From contig CAVPZC010000003.1 of NCBI GenBank assembly GCA_963710175.1, positions 124,001 through 188,000 on the forward strand: a DNA stretch of 64,000 nt, given 5' to 3'. A program made the position numbers and the translations under genes. Every line of letters starts with the position of its first letter. Position 1 is the first letter of the stretch. Shown piece by piece: positions 44,331-53,619 of the stretch. This DNA is from Phormidesmis sp963710175. Lineage in GTDB: Bacteria; Cyanobacteriota; Cyanobacteriia; Phormidesmidales; Phormidesmidaceae. Under the pieces are notes generated by a model that was not told the DNA's origin, did not search any database, and saw nothing but the letters and a program-made list of their open reading frames with translations.

Positions 44331-44786
44331 CTACTTGTAGACGCCGTTATTAAACCGGTCAGCCCCTTCTACCAGAGCTGGGTCAGGATCGGAGATGGTA
44401 AAGACATCAAGATTTTGCTGAATTCGGTCTTTCTCAATCTGTCTTAGGCCAGGAATGTCTAGAATTTCTTCAACAGTATTGTAGGGAGCGTTAGAGACGA
44501 CTTTCCCGGCAATGGTGGGATAGAGACCACGATATTTTCTAAAGGCAGCGATGTTGGTGTTGTTAACATCGATTTTACTGCCGTACTCTGTAGCCATCTT
44601 GTCATCTATCTGATTTCGCAGATCCCGGCCACCCGCATTGGCCAATAGAGACGTCCCTGCTGAGCTGAAGGTAGCTAGCTGTGCGCCCAGATCTGCTGCT
44701 GCTGGCTGCGCGTGACCTAATAACAGTGATCCAATCAAGACCCCGACTGCTACCAGCGTGCCCAATACTCTCATAGCTTGTTTCAT
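44331..44786 (-). CDS. psbU: Photosystem II 12 kDa extrinsic protein PsbU
   Basis: Lumenal subunit that stabilises the oxygen-evolving Mn4CaO5 cluster of cyanobacterial photosystem II. ATG at 44786 gives MKQAMRVLGTLVAVGVLIGS, a signal peptide cleaved after AAA near residue 33. The mature part has the helix-hairpin-helix-like SNAPYNTVEEILDIPGL and YRGLYPTIAGK typical of PsbU and ends GADRFNNGVYK. The frame is open 12 codons further upstream (to 44822), but that would bury the signal peptide. Total length is 151 residues; PsbU precursors are about 130-165. Confidence 0.95.
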   Translation of the reverse strand: MKQAMRVLGTLVAVGVLIGSLLLGHAQPAAADLGAQLATFSSAGTSLLANAGGRDLRNQIDDKMATEYGSKIDVNNTNIAAFRKYRGLYPTIAGKVVSNAPYNTVEEILDIPGLRQIEKDRIQQNLDVFTISDPDPALVEGADRFNNGVYK

Positions 44787-44913
44787 CGGCCAAACCTTCT
44801 TTTTAAGATCTACTCTCAGCATATGCTTTAGAGGATATCATTTTTGTGGATAGAGAAGGGCACCCAAATCTTGTCAAATACTTTGCTTTGAGAGAGTTTT
44901 CCTGAAGAACTCC

Positions 44914-45942
44914 CTAGCGCTGTGCAGCCGAGTTTTGCTGCTGGCTATAGGTGCTCAAAAATCTATTCAGGTCTGAAAAGGCGCAGCCGTGAGTGATGAG
45001 CGGATGCTCGTATCCTTTTAAGTCTACTGCATAGCGCTTGAAGGTTTGCTGACCCGCGCCGAGCTGTTCAAGAGCGTGGTAAGTGGTTTCTCCTACTGAG
45101 ATATCGAGGCCTAGCTGCTTGGTTGAGCTTTCAAATCGGAAAGCGGCGTTGACGGTGTCTCCGAGCGGTGTGTAGTCGGGGCGATCGCGACTGCCCGCAT
45201 TGCCAACCATCGCGTAGCCCGTGTTTAACCCCGCCCCAATTCGCAGTGGAAAGGGCAGCGGGAACTCCTTGTGCAGCTGGCTGGTCATCTGATTGAGATC
45301 GCTCATTGCTGTCGCAATTTGTAGCATTGATTGGGCGGTTACTTCTTGCGTGCCGTGAATCCACACCGCCATCACCGCATCGCCAATGTACTTGTCTACC
45401 CAGCTATCGTATTTCCCGATGATTTCTCCGGCATAGCGAAACCAGGTGCCAATCGCTTCAGAGACCACCTTTTCATCGAGCTGACGGGCCATGACGGTAT
45501 AGTCGCGGATGTCAATTACCAACACCGAAATCAATCGACGTACGTGCAGCGTGGCGGTCGCTGCAAAACCGTGAGATTCGTCAAAGTCTTGGGCGTTGGC
45601 GATTTTTGCTGCCGGACAGTAAAATCTGAGCTCGGTTTGGCCAAAGGTAATGGCATCCCCATGGCGGAGCGTGACGGGTACACTCACCCGGCGACCATTG
45701 ATGAAAGAACCGTTGCGGCTACCCAAATCGATCAGGTAAAACTCTCCTGTATCCATGTGCTGAAGCATGGCGTGGTTTCTGGAGATCCAGCGATCGCTCA
45801 GCACAAAGTTATTGTCGTCACTGCGACCCACCGTCCAGCAGTTGCTGCCCATCAGCTGCCAGTACTGCGGGCTAGCCTCCGTTTTGAGCATCAGGTAGGG
45901 GCCGAGTTGTGAAGTGGTCTCAGGAGTTGCCACAGCTACCAT
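44914..45942 (-). CDS. FHA domain plus class III adenylyl cyclase
   Basis: A 342-residue cytosolic protein. Residues about 32-100 form an FHA phosphothreonine-binding domain (WTVGRSDDNNFVLSD, ISRNHAMLQ, LGSRNGSFING). Residues about 135-310 are a class III cyclase catalytic domain with both metal aspartates (VIDIRDYTVMARQ and YIGDAVMAVW). The purine-selecting lysine is in WVDKYIGDA, and the Asn/Arg transition-state pair is in GDTVNAAFRFES. The lysine predicts ATP as substrate. Coupling of FHA to cyclase suggests control of cAMP by Ser/Thr kinases. No kinase gene lies nearby. Confidence 0.92.
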   Translation of the reverse strand: MVAVATPETTSQLGPYLMLKTEASPQYWQLMGSNCWTVGRSDDNNFVLSDRWISRNHAMLQHMDTGEFYLIDLGSRNGSFINGRRVSVPVTLRHGDAITFGQTELRFYCPAAKIANAQDFDESHGFAATATLHVRRLISVLVIDIRDYTVMARQLDEKVVSEAIGTWFRYAGEIIGKYDSWVDKYIGDAVMAVWIHGTQEVTAQSMLQIATAMSDLNQMTSQLHKEFPLPFPLRIGAGLNTGYAMVGNAGSRDRPDYTPLGDTVNAAFRFESSTKQLGLDISVGETTYHALEQLGAGQQTFKRYAVDLKGYEHPLITHGCAFSDLNRFLSTYSQQQNSAAQR

Positions 45943-46283
45943 TGATGACTTTTTTTAATGGATTATTTTAAAGATGCTCTGTCACGTTAGCCTGGCTGAT
46001 CAAAAATGCTTGGAAGTTGGCCCTCTTTAAAGCTTTCTTTAGATTCAGACCGGTGGTCAGCAAAGACTTAGCCGACCGCAGCCTTTAAAGGATGACAAGC
46101 TGCACAAAGTTTGCTCTGGGCTATTACAAATTGGATTAAAGCTGACTTTAATAGGGCTAGCAACAGCCTACCCGTGATTGCTGTACTGGCACCAACGTAA
46201 TTTTACTGAGCGATGCCAAGTGCTTGCGTCACAGCTTCGGGCAATATGCTGGTGCTGATCAGTCTTGCTCGAAAGTCCTTTGC
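45943..46283. other. 341-bp gene-free interval
   Basis: It lies between the cyclase start and the stop of the minus-strand membrane protein. I see AT-rich sequence with direct GCTTTAAAG/CTTTAAAGG-like words around 46027-46090 but no ORF, tRNA or clear terminator. It presumably holds the cyclase promoter. Confidence 0.5.
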
Positions 46284-47075
46284 TCAGGCAAAAATAGCGG
46301 CGACGAAAAATAAGCTGTCTACCAAGATCGTGCTCAGCACCGCCCCACTGAAAGCCCACCAGCTAACGCTGCGCGATCGCAGTGGAATCGTTCCCAGCAT
46401 TACCAGCAGCGTCAACAAAACTATCGCCCAGCCAACGCCCTGATAGGTTTCCATTTGCAGCAAGGCACTGTGCAAAATCTGACCGGCTTCTGTCGGTGGG
46501 CTAATCATCAGCTGCCGCCAATAGGGAATCAGCCCCACACAGTAAAAATAGAGATCTGTGATAGCCGTACCGAACAGAGAGCCTAAATAAAAGTAATTGC
46601 CGATTTTGGCTTTGCTGTAGCGCATCAGCACTAGCACAATCGGCAGGCCAATTGCTTCTATAGGCAAGTGAATGTAGGGATTCCAGCGAAACCATCCCCA
46701 ATAGGTAGCGCCCGCCAGCCAGGTCCAGCTAAATCCTACAATCAGGTCGCCCCAAAGATGAAGATGAGGCTTTTTCAACCAGTCCCAGCCCATCAGCAGC
46801 CAGAGCGCTGTGACGGCCAGGCTTAATTCTGGCAAAATTCTGACTAGGGGAGCTTGAATAAAAACCGGAACCGCGACTAAAAAGGCCGACGCTGCGAATG
46901 CCTTGATGCGCTGAGTCTGAGATTTTTGGGCAAGCAGGTCAGTGAAGTAGACGTCGGTTTGTGCCGAAGGACTGGTCGGGGAGCTGGTACCTACAGCTGC
47001 TGACGACTCCTGAGCGGAAGTCTGCAAAGTCTCAACGTCCTTGGCTGAGGGCGGGATTGAATCGAGCGCTAGCAA
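46284..47075 (-). CDS. Cyanobacterial multi-pass membrane protein (DUF3120-like)
   Basis: A protein of up to 263 residues with a polar 55-residue N-terminus and about seven hydrophobic segments (for example AFAASAFLVAVPVFIQAPLV, then FSWTWLAGATYWGWFRWNPY). Conserved-looking polar pairs inside helices (WNPYIHLPIEAIGLP, GTAITDLYFYCVGLIPYW) suggest a cofactor- or substrate-handling membrane protein. I associate it with the DUF3120 family of cyanobacteria and plastids, from memory. The only in-frame start is TTG 47075, so the true N-terminus is uncertain. Function unknown. Confidence 0.65.
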   Translation of the reverse strand: MLALDSIPPSAKDVETLQTSAQESSAAVGTSSPTSPSAQTDVYFTDLLAQKSQTQRIKAFAASAFLVAVPVFIQAPLVRILPELSLAVTALWLLMGWDWLKKPHLHLWGDLIVGFSWTWLAGATYWGWFRWNPYIHLPIEAIGLPIVLVLMRYSKAKIGNYFYLGSLFGTAITDLYFYCVGLIPYWRQLMISPPTEAGQILHSALLQMETYQGVGWAIVLLTLLVMLGTIPLRSRSVSWWAFSGAVLSTILVDSLFFVAAIFA

Positions 47076-47304
47076 TATCTTTATGAGGTAGCTTAACTGT
47101 TCTTAACATAGCATGTTTTTATTAAGAAAGCATACTTGACAGTGATCGGTGAACGGTGAAAATGTCAGACGGGGACGGCCTACTTTTAGGCTGCTATATT
47201 TTTTAGTTTTATCTAAAGGTACAGAAAGTTGCTAGAAATTTGCCAGAATACCGGTCGAGTGGTTTGAAGCTCTTGGAGACGATTGAACGGGGCAGGAGGT
47301 GCTC

Positions 47305-48186
47305 ATGGTAGAGCCAGTGCTCATGCAGATAGTTGACTCGGCGGCGCAGCCCATCACCCTATGGCGGGCGGTTGTGATTGGTATTGTGCAGGGGCTGACG
47401 GAATTTTTACCCATCAGCAGTACGGCGCATGTGAAAGTGGTGCCGGTGATGCTGGGCTGGGGTGATCCGGGCGTGTCGTTTACGGCGGTGATCCAGCTGG
47501 GTAGCGTCGGGGCGATTCTTTGGTATTTTTGGGATGATTTGTTTACAGTGACGCTCAAAGCCATACACTCAGCGCTCAGGCGTGACTTTGACGCGCCCGA
47601 TTTTCGGCTGGGACTGGGGATCATTTTGGGCACCGTGCCGATTGTCGCTATTGGATTGTTCATTAAGCTGTTTGTGCCGGGCTATGACACTTCTGTGGTG
47701 CGCTCTACGGCAGCGATCGCCATCACTTCCATCGTCATGGCAATTTTACTGGGCATTGCTGAAGTCAGCGGCAGCCGTAAGCGAGACTTTTCCAGGCTCG
47801 GGTTGGGCGATGGGATAAATGTGGGCCTAGCGCAGACGCTGGCGCTTATTCCAGGAGTGTCGCGCTCGGGTTCAACGCTGACCGCCGGGCTGTTTTTGGG
47901 CCTTAGGCGAGAAACAGCGGCGCGGTTTTCCTTTTTGCTAGGTATGCCTGCCATTTTGCTGTCGGGGCTGGTTTCTATTAGCGATGTGATTGGTTCTGAC
48001 AGCCGGGTCGAGCTGGTACCTTTGCTGGGCGGACTGCTGGCAGCGGTGGTGTCATCTTATTTGGCGATCGCCTGGCTTATAGAATTTCTCAAAAAGCACA
48101 GCACCTGGGCGTTTGTCTGGTATCGGTTGGCTTTTGGGGCGGTAATCTTGATTGCGATCGCCACGCAAAGACTAGAAAATATTTAG
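47305..48186 (+). CDS. uppP: Undecaprenyl-diphosphatase UppP/BacA
   Basis: Integral-membrane phosphatase that recycles undecaprenyl diphosphate for peptidoglycan and polysaccharide synthesis; it also gives bacitracin resistance. ATG 47305 is 5 nt after GGAGG (47295-47299) and is preferred to the in-frame GTG at 47299. The two BacA signature loops are present: GIVQGLTEFLPISSTAH, and GLAQTLALIPGVSRSGSTLT. About eight membrane helices; 293 residues, slightly longer than E. coli UppP (273). Confidence 0.96.
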   Translation: MVEPVLMQIVDSAAQPITLWRAVVIGIVQGLTEFLPISSTAHVKVVPVMLGWGDPGVSFTAVIQLGSVGAILWYFWDDLFTVTLKAIHSALRRDFDAPDFRLGLGIILGTVPIVAIGLFIKLFVPGYDTSVVRSTAAIAITSIVMAILLGIAEVSGSRKRDFSRLGLGDGINVGLAQTLALIPGVSRSGSTLTAGLFLGLRRETAARFSFLLGMPAILLSGLVSISDVIGSDSRVELVPLLGGLLAAVVSSYLAIAWLIEFLKKHSTWAFVWYRLAFGAVILIAIATQRLENI

Positions 48187-48220
48187 AGACACCGTCTGCG
48201 CATCTTCCTGCCTGCTTTTT

Positions 48221-49618
48221 ATGAAAACCGCCTCAATTTCACCGGCTAAGATTACTCGCGTTATGCCTGGCTCTATTGCTGAAGAGATTGGCTTTGAAGC
48301 GGGCGATCAGCTAGTGGCGATCAACCAGCAGCGCCCGCGCGACCTGATCGACTACCGATTTCTGTGCGCTGACGATTTACTTGATCTGGAAGTGCTAGAT
48401 GCCAGCGGCGTGGTGCATCGGGTAGAGATTGAGAAAGACTACGACGAGGAGCTGGGTCTGGAGTTTGAGACGGCGCTGTTTGACGGGCTGATGCAGTGCG
48501 TCAACCGCTGTCCGTTTTGCTTTATTGATCAGCAGCCGCCAGGTAAGCGAGAGACGCTCTACCTCAAAGATGACGACTATCGTCTGAGCTTTTTATATGG
48601 CAGCTACCTGACGCTGACTAATCTCTTGCCAGCCGAGTGGGATCGGATTGCTCAGATGCGGCTGTCTCCTCTATATGTGTCGGTTCATGCGACTGAAGGG
48701 GAGGTGCGATCGCGTCTGCTTAAGAATGACCGAGCCGCCCAAATTTTAGACCAGCTGGCCTGGTTTCAGCAGCAGCGTCTGCAAATTCACGCTCAGGTGG
48801 TGGTGTGCCCTGGCATTAACGACGGCCCGCATCTGGAGCGCACGCTGCGCGACCTGGCGGCCTTTCATCAGGGCGATCTGCCAGCGGTGGCTTCAGCTGC
48901 GGTGGTGCCTGTGGGCCTGACCCGCTTTCGCCCGGAGCAAGATCAGCTGGTGCCGGTGACGACGGCTAAGGCCCGAGCGGTGATTGCTCAGGTGCAGGCA
49001 CTACAGGCCGAATTTCGCGCCGAGCTGGGCACTACCTTTGCCTGGCTTGCAGACGAATGGTTTCTGATTGGCCGCCAGCCGCTGCCGCCAGAAAGCCACT
49101 ATGAGTCTTACCCGCAGATTGGTAACGGGGTCGGCTCGATTCGGCTATTTCTCAAAGAGTTTGAGGTGATCGCCCGCGACCTGCCAGACCAGGTACACCC
49201 GCCGCGCAGCTTTACTTGGGTGGTTGGCAACGCGGTAGAGCAAGCCTTTGCCCCGCTGGTAGAACGGCTCAACCAGGTATTGGGTCTTACCGTCCGCATG
49301 GCCCCGATCAACAGTGATTATTGGGGTCAGGAAATCACCGTGACTGGGCTACTCACCGGACAGGATATTGCTGCTCAGCTTGCCGGGAAAGACCTGGGAG
49401 ACGGCGTTTTGCTGCCATCTCTGATGCTCAAGCAAAGCGATAGTAAAAGTCCGGATGAAACTTACTTCTTAGACGATATGTCGGTTGCGCAGCTCGAAAA
49501 TGAACTAAACTGTCTAGTATTATCTGTGGATGGATTGCCCGAACTGGTAGCATTGTGCAGCTCGCCACGGCTTGAGGCACTTTCTCCCAAATCTGAGACC
49601 CAATCGGCTCAGTTTTGA
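48221..49618 (+). CDS. DUF512/TIGR03279-type Fe-S protein with PDZ domain
   Basis: A 465-residue protein of a cyanobacteria-typical family annotated as putative FeS-containing oxidoreductase. Residues about 8-72 are a PDZ-like domain (ITRVMPGSIAEEIGFEAGDQ). The radical-SAM-type cluster motif is CVNRCPFC (Cys93, Cys97, Cys100; spacing Cx3Cx2C). The barrel continues with SLLYG-like LSFLYGSYLTLTNL and SVHATEGEVRSRLL, and the C-terminal DUF512 region starts near residue 290. Biochemical role is unknown. It follows uppP after 34 bp and may be co-transcribed. Confidence 0.88.
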   Translation: MKTASISPAKITRVMPGSIAEEIGFEAGDQLVAINQQRPRDLIDYRFLCADDLLDLEVLDASGVVHRVEIEKDYDEELGLEFETALFDGLMQCVNRCPFCFIDQQPPGKRETLYLKDDDYRLSFLYGSYLTLTNLLPAEWDRIAQMRLSPLYVSVHATEGEVRSRLLKNDRAAQILDQLAWFQQQRLQIHAQVVVCPGINDGPHLERTLRDLAAFHQGDLPAVASAAVVPVGLTRFRPEQDQLVPVTTAKARAVIAQVQALQAEFRAELGTTFAWLADEWFLIGRQPLPPESHYESYPQIGNGVGSIRLFLKEFEVIARDLPDQVHPPRSFTWVVGNAVEQAFAPLVERLNQVLGLTVRMAPINSDYWGQEITVTGLLTGQDIAAQLAGKDLGDGVLLPSLMLKQSDSKSPDETYFLDDMSVAQLENELNCLVLSVDGLPELVALCSSPRLEALSPKSETQSAQF

Positions 49619-49819
49619 AGTAGTTCTCTGCTTTCTAAGCTTATCCGGGTCTTTGCTGCTCGTCGGTGGATCAATAGTTTATCCGTCGGTAGATGACCAG
49701 CCACTGCTCCAAACAGACAAGGGGGTCGCCCTTTGAGTGCGAGTTTTGGCCGCGCCGTTTTATGTCAAAGTCATTGAATTACAGTCATTGAATTAAAGTC
49801 CATTGAAGCCATCAGCACT

Positions 49820-51712
49820 ATGCAATATCTCAAGTCTGCTGCTTTTCTACTGCTAGTGATGAGCGGTTCGGTGTCTCTGCTGCCGCAAACTGCGATCGCC
49901 TCTCCCCAAGATTCCCAAGATTTAGAAGCCAAAGACGGCTTACCGTTAGCCAAGCAGCCGCTAGCTAAACAGACTGCCTACCTACCTGCTAACGCGCTAG
50001 CTGTTGAACGCATTTCACCAGAGGCCGCACTCAGCTCAGTTGACCCCCAGGTGACTGACGGGCGATCGCCTCAGTTCTCTCAGGTTGCTCAAGAGCGATC
50101 GCCCGTAGCTGAACCAGCCGCATCGCCGTCTGCGCGCTCCCAACCAGCCTCGCCGAAAATGGATCTAGAGGATTTCAGGCGCTTAATAGAATCGCCCCAA
50201 GAGCAGCCGCAGGCACAAAACCCGGCAGCAAGCCCTGAAGAAAACCTGCCCACCCTCGAAGAAACCGGGCCTACACCCGCAGCACCGTCTGAAGAGACTG
50301 CCCCTGAAGAGACTGCTCCACCCGAGTCACTCCCTACCCAGCTAGAGGCAACGCCTACAGCTGAACCCGAAATCGAAGGGCTACCCGACAGTCTGATTGC
50401 CGACCCCAATCCCTTAAGTTTTCCAACTGCGCCTGAGGAAGTAGAAATAGACAGAAGTCCGGTGCTGACCCTAGAGCAGGCCACCGATCTGGCTTATCTC
50501 AACAGTCAAGCCCTACAGCGGGCGTTGCTGACGCTAGAGCAATCCCAATCCGCCATTGATGAGGCTCGCGCTGCGCTGCTGCCAACCGTTTCTACCGGGG
50601 CAGATATTACCAGTCGAGAGAGCGGTGGTACATCGGGCTTTTCAGGCTTGGGAAATATTCCAGGACTAGGTCAAATTGGGCAAGACAGCGGCATAGATAC
50701 GACCGTAAATGGCTCTGTCGATATCAGCTATGACGTATTTTCTGGCGGCGGTCGCGCGGCCTCTATTCGGGCCACAGAGTTGCAGCAGCAGCAGAGCGCG
50801 CTAGCTGTAGAGGCTCAGCAAGAGCAGATCCGGCTGAACACAGCCAACGCCTACTACGCACTGCAAGATGCTGGCGAGCAAATTCGGATTAACCAGTCAT
50901 TTGTAGATGAAGCGGAGCGCAACTTGCGAGATTCGCGGCTGCGGCAAGAAGTTGGAGTGGGTACCCGCTTCGATGTACTGCGGGCCGAGGTGCAGTTTGC
51001 CAATGCCCGGCAGTCGCTGATTCAGTCGCAAAGCCAGCAGCAGATCGCCCGCCGGGATATTTCCCGCCTGCTAAACCTGCCGCCGACTGCCAGCTTAGAG
51101 ACAACGCCTGTCGCAGTCGGCGACAGCTGGCCTCTGACCCTAGAAGAAAGCATTGTGCTGGCTTTTCAAAACCGCGCTGAGCTAGAGCAGCAGCTCATCC
51201 AGGCAGATATCAGTGAACAGCAGCGTCGGATTGCCCTGGCTGCCGTTCGGCCTCAGGTGAGCCTGTTTGCTAATTACAACGTGCAGAGCTCGCTAGACGA
51301 TAACGACGGCTTTCAAGATAATTACTCGTTTGGCGCTCGGTTTAATATGACCCTGTTTGACGGGGGGGCTGCTAGAGCGAGTGCTCGTCAGCAGCAGTTC
51401 GACGGAGAAATTGCCGAAGAGCAGTTCGGCGAAAACCTCGATCAGGTCCGCTTTGATGTGGAGCAGGCTTATTTCGACTTGCAGGCTAACCAGGAAAACA
51501 TTGCTACTTCGCAGATTGCCGTTTCTCAAGCGCAGGAAGCGCTTAACCTGGCCAATTTGCGATTGCAGGCCGGGGTAGGAACTCAACTGGATGTGCTCAC
51601 CGCTCAGAGCGACCTTACCGAAGCTCAGGGCAACAGCGTGACGGCTATTTTGGGCTACAACCGGGCGCTAGCAGCGCTACAGCGGGCGGTGAGCAATACG
51701 GGAGATATTTAG
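49820..51712 (+). CDS. TolC-family outer membrane efflux protein
   Basis: A 630-residue exported protein. Signal peptide MQYLKSAAFLLLVMSGSVSL, cleaved after AIA near residue 28, is followed by an unusually long Pro/Glu/Ala/Ser-rich segment (about 30-205), probably periplasmic and disordered. The two OEP halves lie at about 210-410 and 425-625, with LTLEQATDLAYLNSQALQRA and the repeated helical-barrel motif LRDSRLRQEVGVGTRFDVL / LANLRLQAGVGTQLDVL. It should form the trimeric outer-membrane channel of type I secretion or efflux systems. No inner-membrane partners are adjacent, as is common in cyanobacteria. Confidence 0.93.
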   Translation: MQYLKSAAFLLLVMSGSVSLLPQTAIASPQDSQDLEAKDGLPLAKQPLAKQTAYLPANALAVERISPEAALSSVDPQVTDGRSPQFSQVAQERSPVAEPAASPSARSQPASPKMDLEDFRRLIESPQEQPQAQNPAASPEENLPTLEETGPTPAAPSEETAPEETAPPESLPTQLEATPTAEPEIEGLPDSLIADPNPLSFPTAPEEVEIDRSPVLTLEQATDLAYLNSQALQRALLTLEQSQSAIDEARAALLPTVSTGADITSRESGGTSGFSGLGNIPGLGQIGQDSGIDTTVNGSVDISYDVFSGGGRAASIRATELQQQQSALAVEAQQEQIRLNTANAYYALQDAGEQIRINQSFVDEAERNLRDSRLRQEVGVGTRFDVLRAEVQFANARQSLIQSQSQQQIARRDISRLLNLPPTASLETTPVAVGDSWPLTLEESIVLAFQNRAELEQQLIQADISEQQRRIALAAVRPQVSLFANYNVQSSLDDNDGFQDNYSFGARFNMTLFDGGAARASARQQQFDGEIAEEQFGENLDQVRFDVEQAYFDLQANQENIATSQIAVSQAQEALNLANLRLQAGVGTQLDVLTAQSDLTEAQGNSVTAILGYNRALAALQRAVSNTGDI

Positions 51713-51754
51713 CGCTGGAGCCGAGGTGTAGATGAGGTAGAGAGGGCGATCGCC

Positions 51755-52141
51755 TCAGACGGCTGTCTCCGCTTTTTCTGTCGCCAGCTCTTCTGAGTGT
51801 GGGGGGGCGCTATTGCTGGCTGCATGGAAGATAGTGTCTTCCTGGCACAGCCGGTCAATCACCTGTTCGGCGCTGAGCAGTCGCTTCAGTACGACCTGGC
51901 CAATGATCGGGTGAGCGGTTTCCTTTGGCACCACCTCTACCATTAAGACAGCTTCTTCTACCTGATACAGCCACAGCGTTTCGCCATTTTCTTGAATGCA
52001 GAGCGACTGCTGCTGCAAATGGGCCTGACGGTGCCAGGCAGTTTCATTCCACAGGCCACCAAATTCCCAGACTCTGCCGGTGGTCCAGCTGTCGGATAGA
52101 AAAAAATACTTCACAGCGTCACCATAGCGGGTTAACGACAC
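51755..52141 (-). CDS. Conserved cyanobacterial hypothetical protein
   Basis: A 128-residue soluble protein beginning MSLTRYGDAVKYFFLSDSWT, then TGRVWEFGGLWNETAWHRQA. It is rich in Trp and aromatic residues and has a Glu/Ala-rich disordered tail. I recognise the style of small cyanobacterial proteins of unknown function but no domain. It is convergent with the TolC-like gene (42-bp gap). The start is ATG at 52141. Confidence 0.65.
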   Translation of the reverse strand: MSLTRYGDAVKYFFLSDSWTTGRVWEFGGLWNETAWHRQAHLQQQSLCIQENGETLWLYQVEEAVLMVEVVPKETAHPIIGQVVLKRLLSAEQVIDRLCQEDTIFHAASNSAPPHSEELATEKAETAV

Positions 52142-52267
52142 AACAGTTTCTCGTAGCGTAATACATAACCGCGAACAGTCACGTTCGCAGTAGGCAATTG
52201 CTCAACATTTACCCGGATAGGTTCGCTTTTCTGAGAAGAAATAGGTGGTAGATGCACCCTGATACAA

Positions 52268-52313
52268 ACGCTTGGATTCACATTTCGATGATGAATCTCA
52301 GGCGTTTTTTTTT
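52268..52313 (+). terminator. Plus-strand intrinsic terminator without an annotated upstream gene
   Basis: ACGCTTGGATTCA and TGAATCTCAGGCGT form an imperfect stem followed by nine T (52305-52313). The only gene before it (51755-52141) is on the other strand, so this may end an unannotated short plus-strand RNA. Confidence 0.7.
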
Positions 52314-52435
52314 GCGTTTTTTTAGACCGGATACGGGCTGAGCAGCGGTCTGGCATCTCGCCCGTGATAGGCTATCGCAAAGCATTCTCTTGAAATTGTG
52401 TCTTTTACATGTCTTGCTAGAGGAATTAAGAGCTG

Positions 52436-53569
52436 ATGGCGATGCGGGTAGGCCTGCTGTTTGGTGGGCGTTCGGGAGAGCATGAGGTTTCAATTCGGTC
52501 GGGGCAGGCGATCGCCCAGGCGCTGGCCACAGGTGCTAACCAGAATAAGTACGAAACGATCCCTGTCTACATTCGTAAAGACGGCGGCTGGATAACCGGT
52601 AAAACAGCTCAGCAAGTGCTCGCTTCTGGAAAAGCGTTAGCAGGCGATGAGACAGCAGTTGGCGAACTGCCAGACGCAGGCGCGTTAGAATCGCGGTTGC
52701 CCAATCTGGCAGAATCCGCCGCTGCCAGTATGAGCCTGGCCGATATTGATATTTGGTTTCCTGTCCTCCACGGCCCTCATGGGGAAGACGGTACGATTCA
52801 AGGCCTGCTGAAGCTATTGCAGATGCCGTTTGTAGGCTCGGGGGTGCTGGGTTCGGCGCTGGGTATGGACAAGCTGGCAATGAAGAGTGCTTTTGCCCAG
52901 GCCGGGCTGCCTCAGGTAAAGTACCGAGGGGTAACACGCGCTCAGATTTATTCCGATCCCTGCGTATTTCCTAAGCTATGCGATGACCTGGAAGCGGATA
53001 TTGGCTACCCCTGCTTTATCAAACCCGCCAACCTGGGTTCTTCTGTCGGCGTTGCCAAGGCGACAAATCGCAAAGCGCTAGAAGCTGCACTCGATAGCGC
53101 AGCGAGCTATGACCGGCGGGTAATTGTAGAAGCGGGGGTAGTCGCCCGTGAGGTGGAATGCTCTATTCTTGGCAACGATCAGCCCCGGGCTTCGGTGCTG
53201 GGTGAGACCCGGTTTGAGAGCGATTTTTATGACTATGAGGCTAAGTACACAGAGGGTGGGGCAGAGCTGCTGATTCCCTCGCCGGTGCCAGAGGAGGTGC
53301 GCGATCGCATCCAGGAAATGGCCGTCCGCGCCTTCCATGCCGTCGATGCCGCTGGCCTCTCCCGCGTAGATTTCTTTTACATTGAATCGACTGGCGAAAT
53401 CTTAATCAACGAAATCAACACCATGCCCGGCTTCACCGCTACCAGCATGTATCCCATGATGTGGAAAGCCTCCGGCGTTGACTTCCCTGAGCTAGTAGAC
53501 AGGCTCATTCAGCTAGGGCTAGAGAGAACAGCTCAAAAGCTGAGGGACAGTTTGAGGGACATAGACTAG
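52436..53569 (+). CDS. ddl: D-alanine--D-alanine ligase
   Basis: ATP-grasp enzyme making D-Ala-D-Ala for peptidoglycan. The 377 residues show the N-terminal signature LLFGGRSGEHEVSIRS, HGPHGEDGTIQGLL, GSGVLGSALGMDK, the ATP-grasp loop CFIKPANLGSSVGVAKA and the C-terminal motif ILINEINTMPGFTATSMYP. ATG 52436 is used; ATG 52442 would also fit, and AGAGGAATTAAGAG lies upstream. Length agrees with other cyanobacterial Ddl (350-380). Confidence 0.97.
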   Translation: MAMRVGLLFGGRSGEHEVSIRSGQAIAQALATGANQNKYETIPVYIRKDGGWITGKTAQQVLASGKALAGDETAVGELPDAGALESRLPNLAESAAASMSLADIDIWFPVLHGPHGEDGTIQGLLKLLQMPFVGSGVLGSALGMDKLAMKSAFAQAGLPQVKYRGVTRAQIYSDPCVFPKLCDDLEADIGYPCFIKPANLGSSVGVAKATNRKALEAALDSAASYDRRVIVEAGVVAREVECSILGNDQPRASVLGETRFESDFYDYEAKYTEGGAELLIPSPVPEEVRDRIQEMAVRAFHAVDAAGLSRVDFFYIESTGEILINEINTMPGFTATSMYPMMWKASGVDFPELVDRLIQLGLERTAQKLRDSLRDID

Positions 53570-53619
53570 AAGCCCCTCAATCATGGAGAATTGAATAACG
53601 CGAGATAAAGGCCAAGACT

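Noticed and set aside
46213..46443. 76-codon plus-strand ORF at the end of the DUF3120-like gene
   Set aside because: Largely antisense to the membrane protein, with no recognisable domain.
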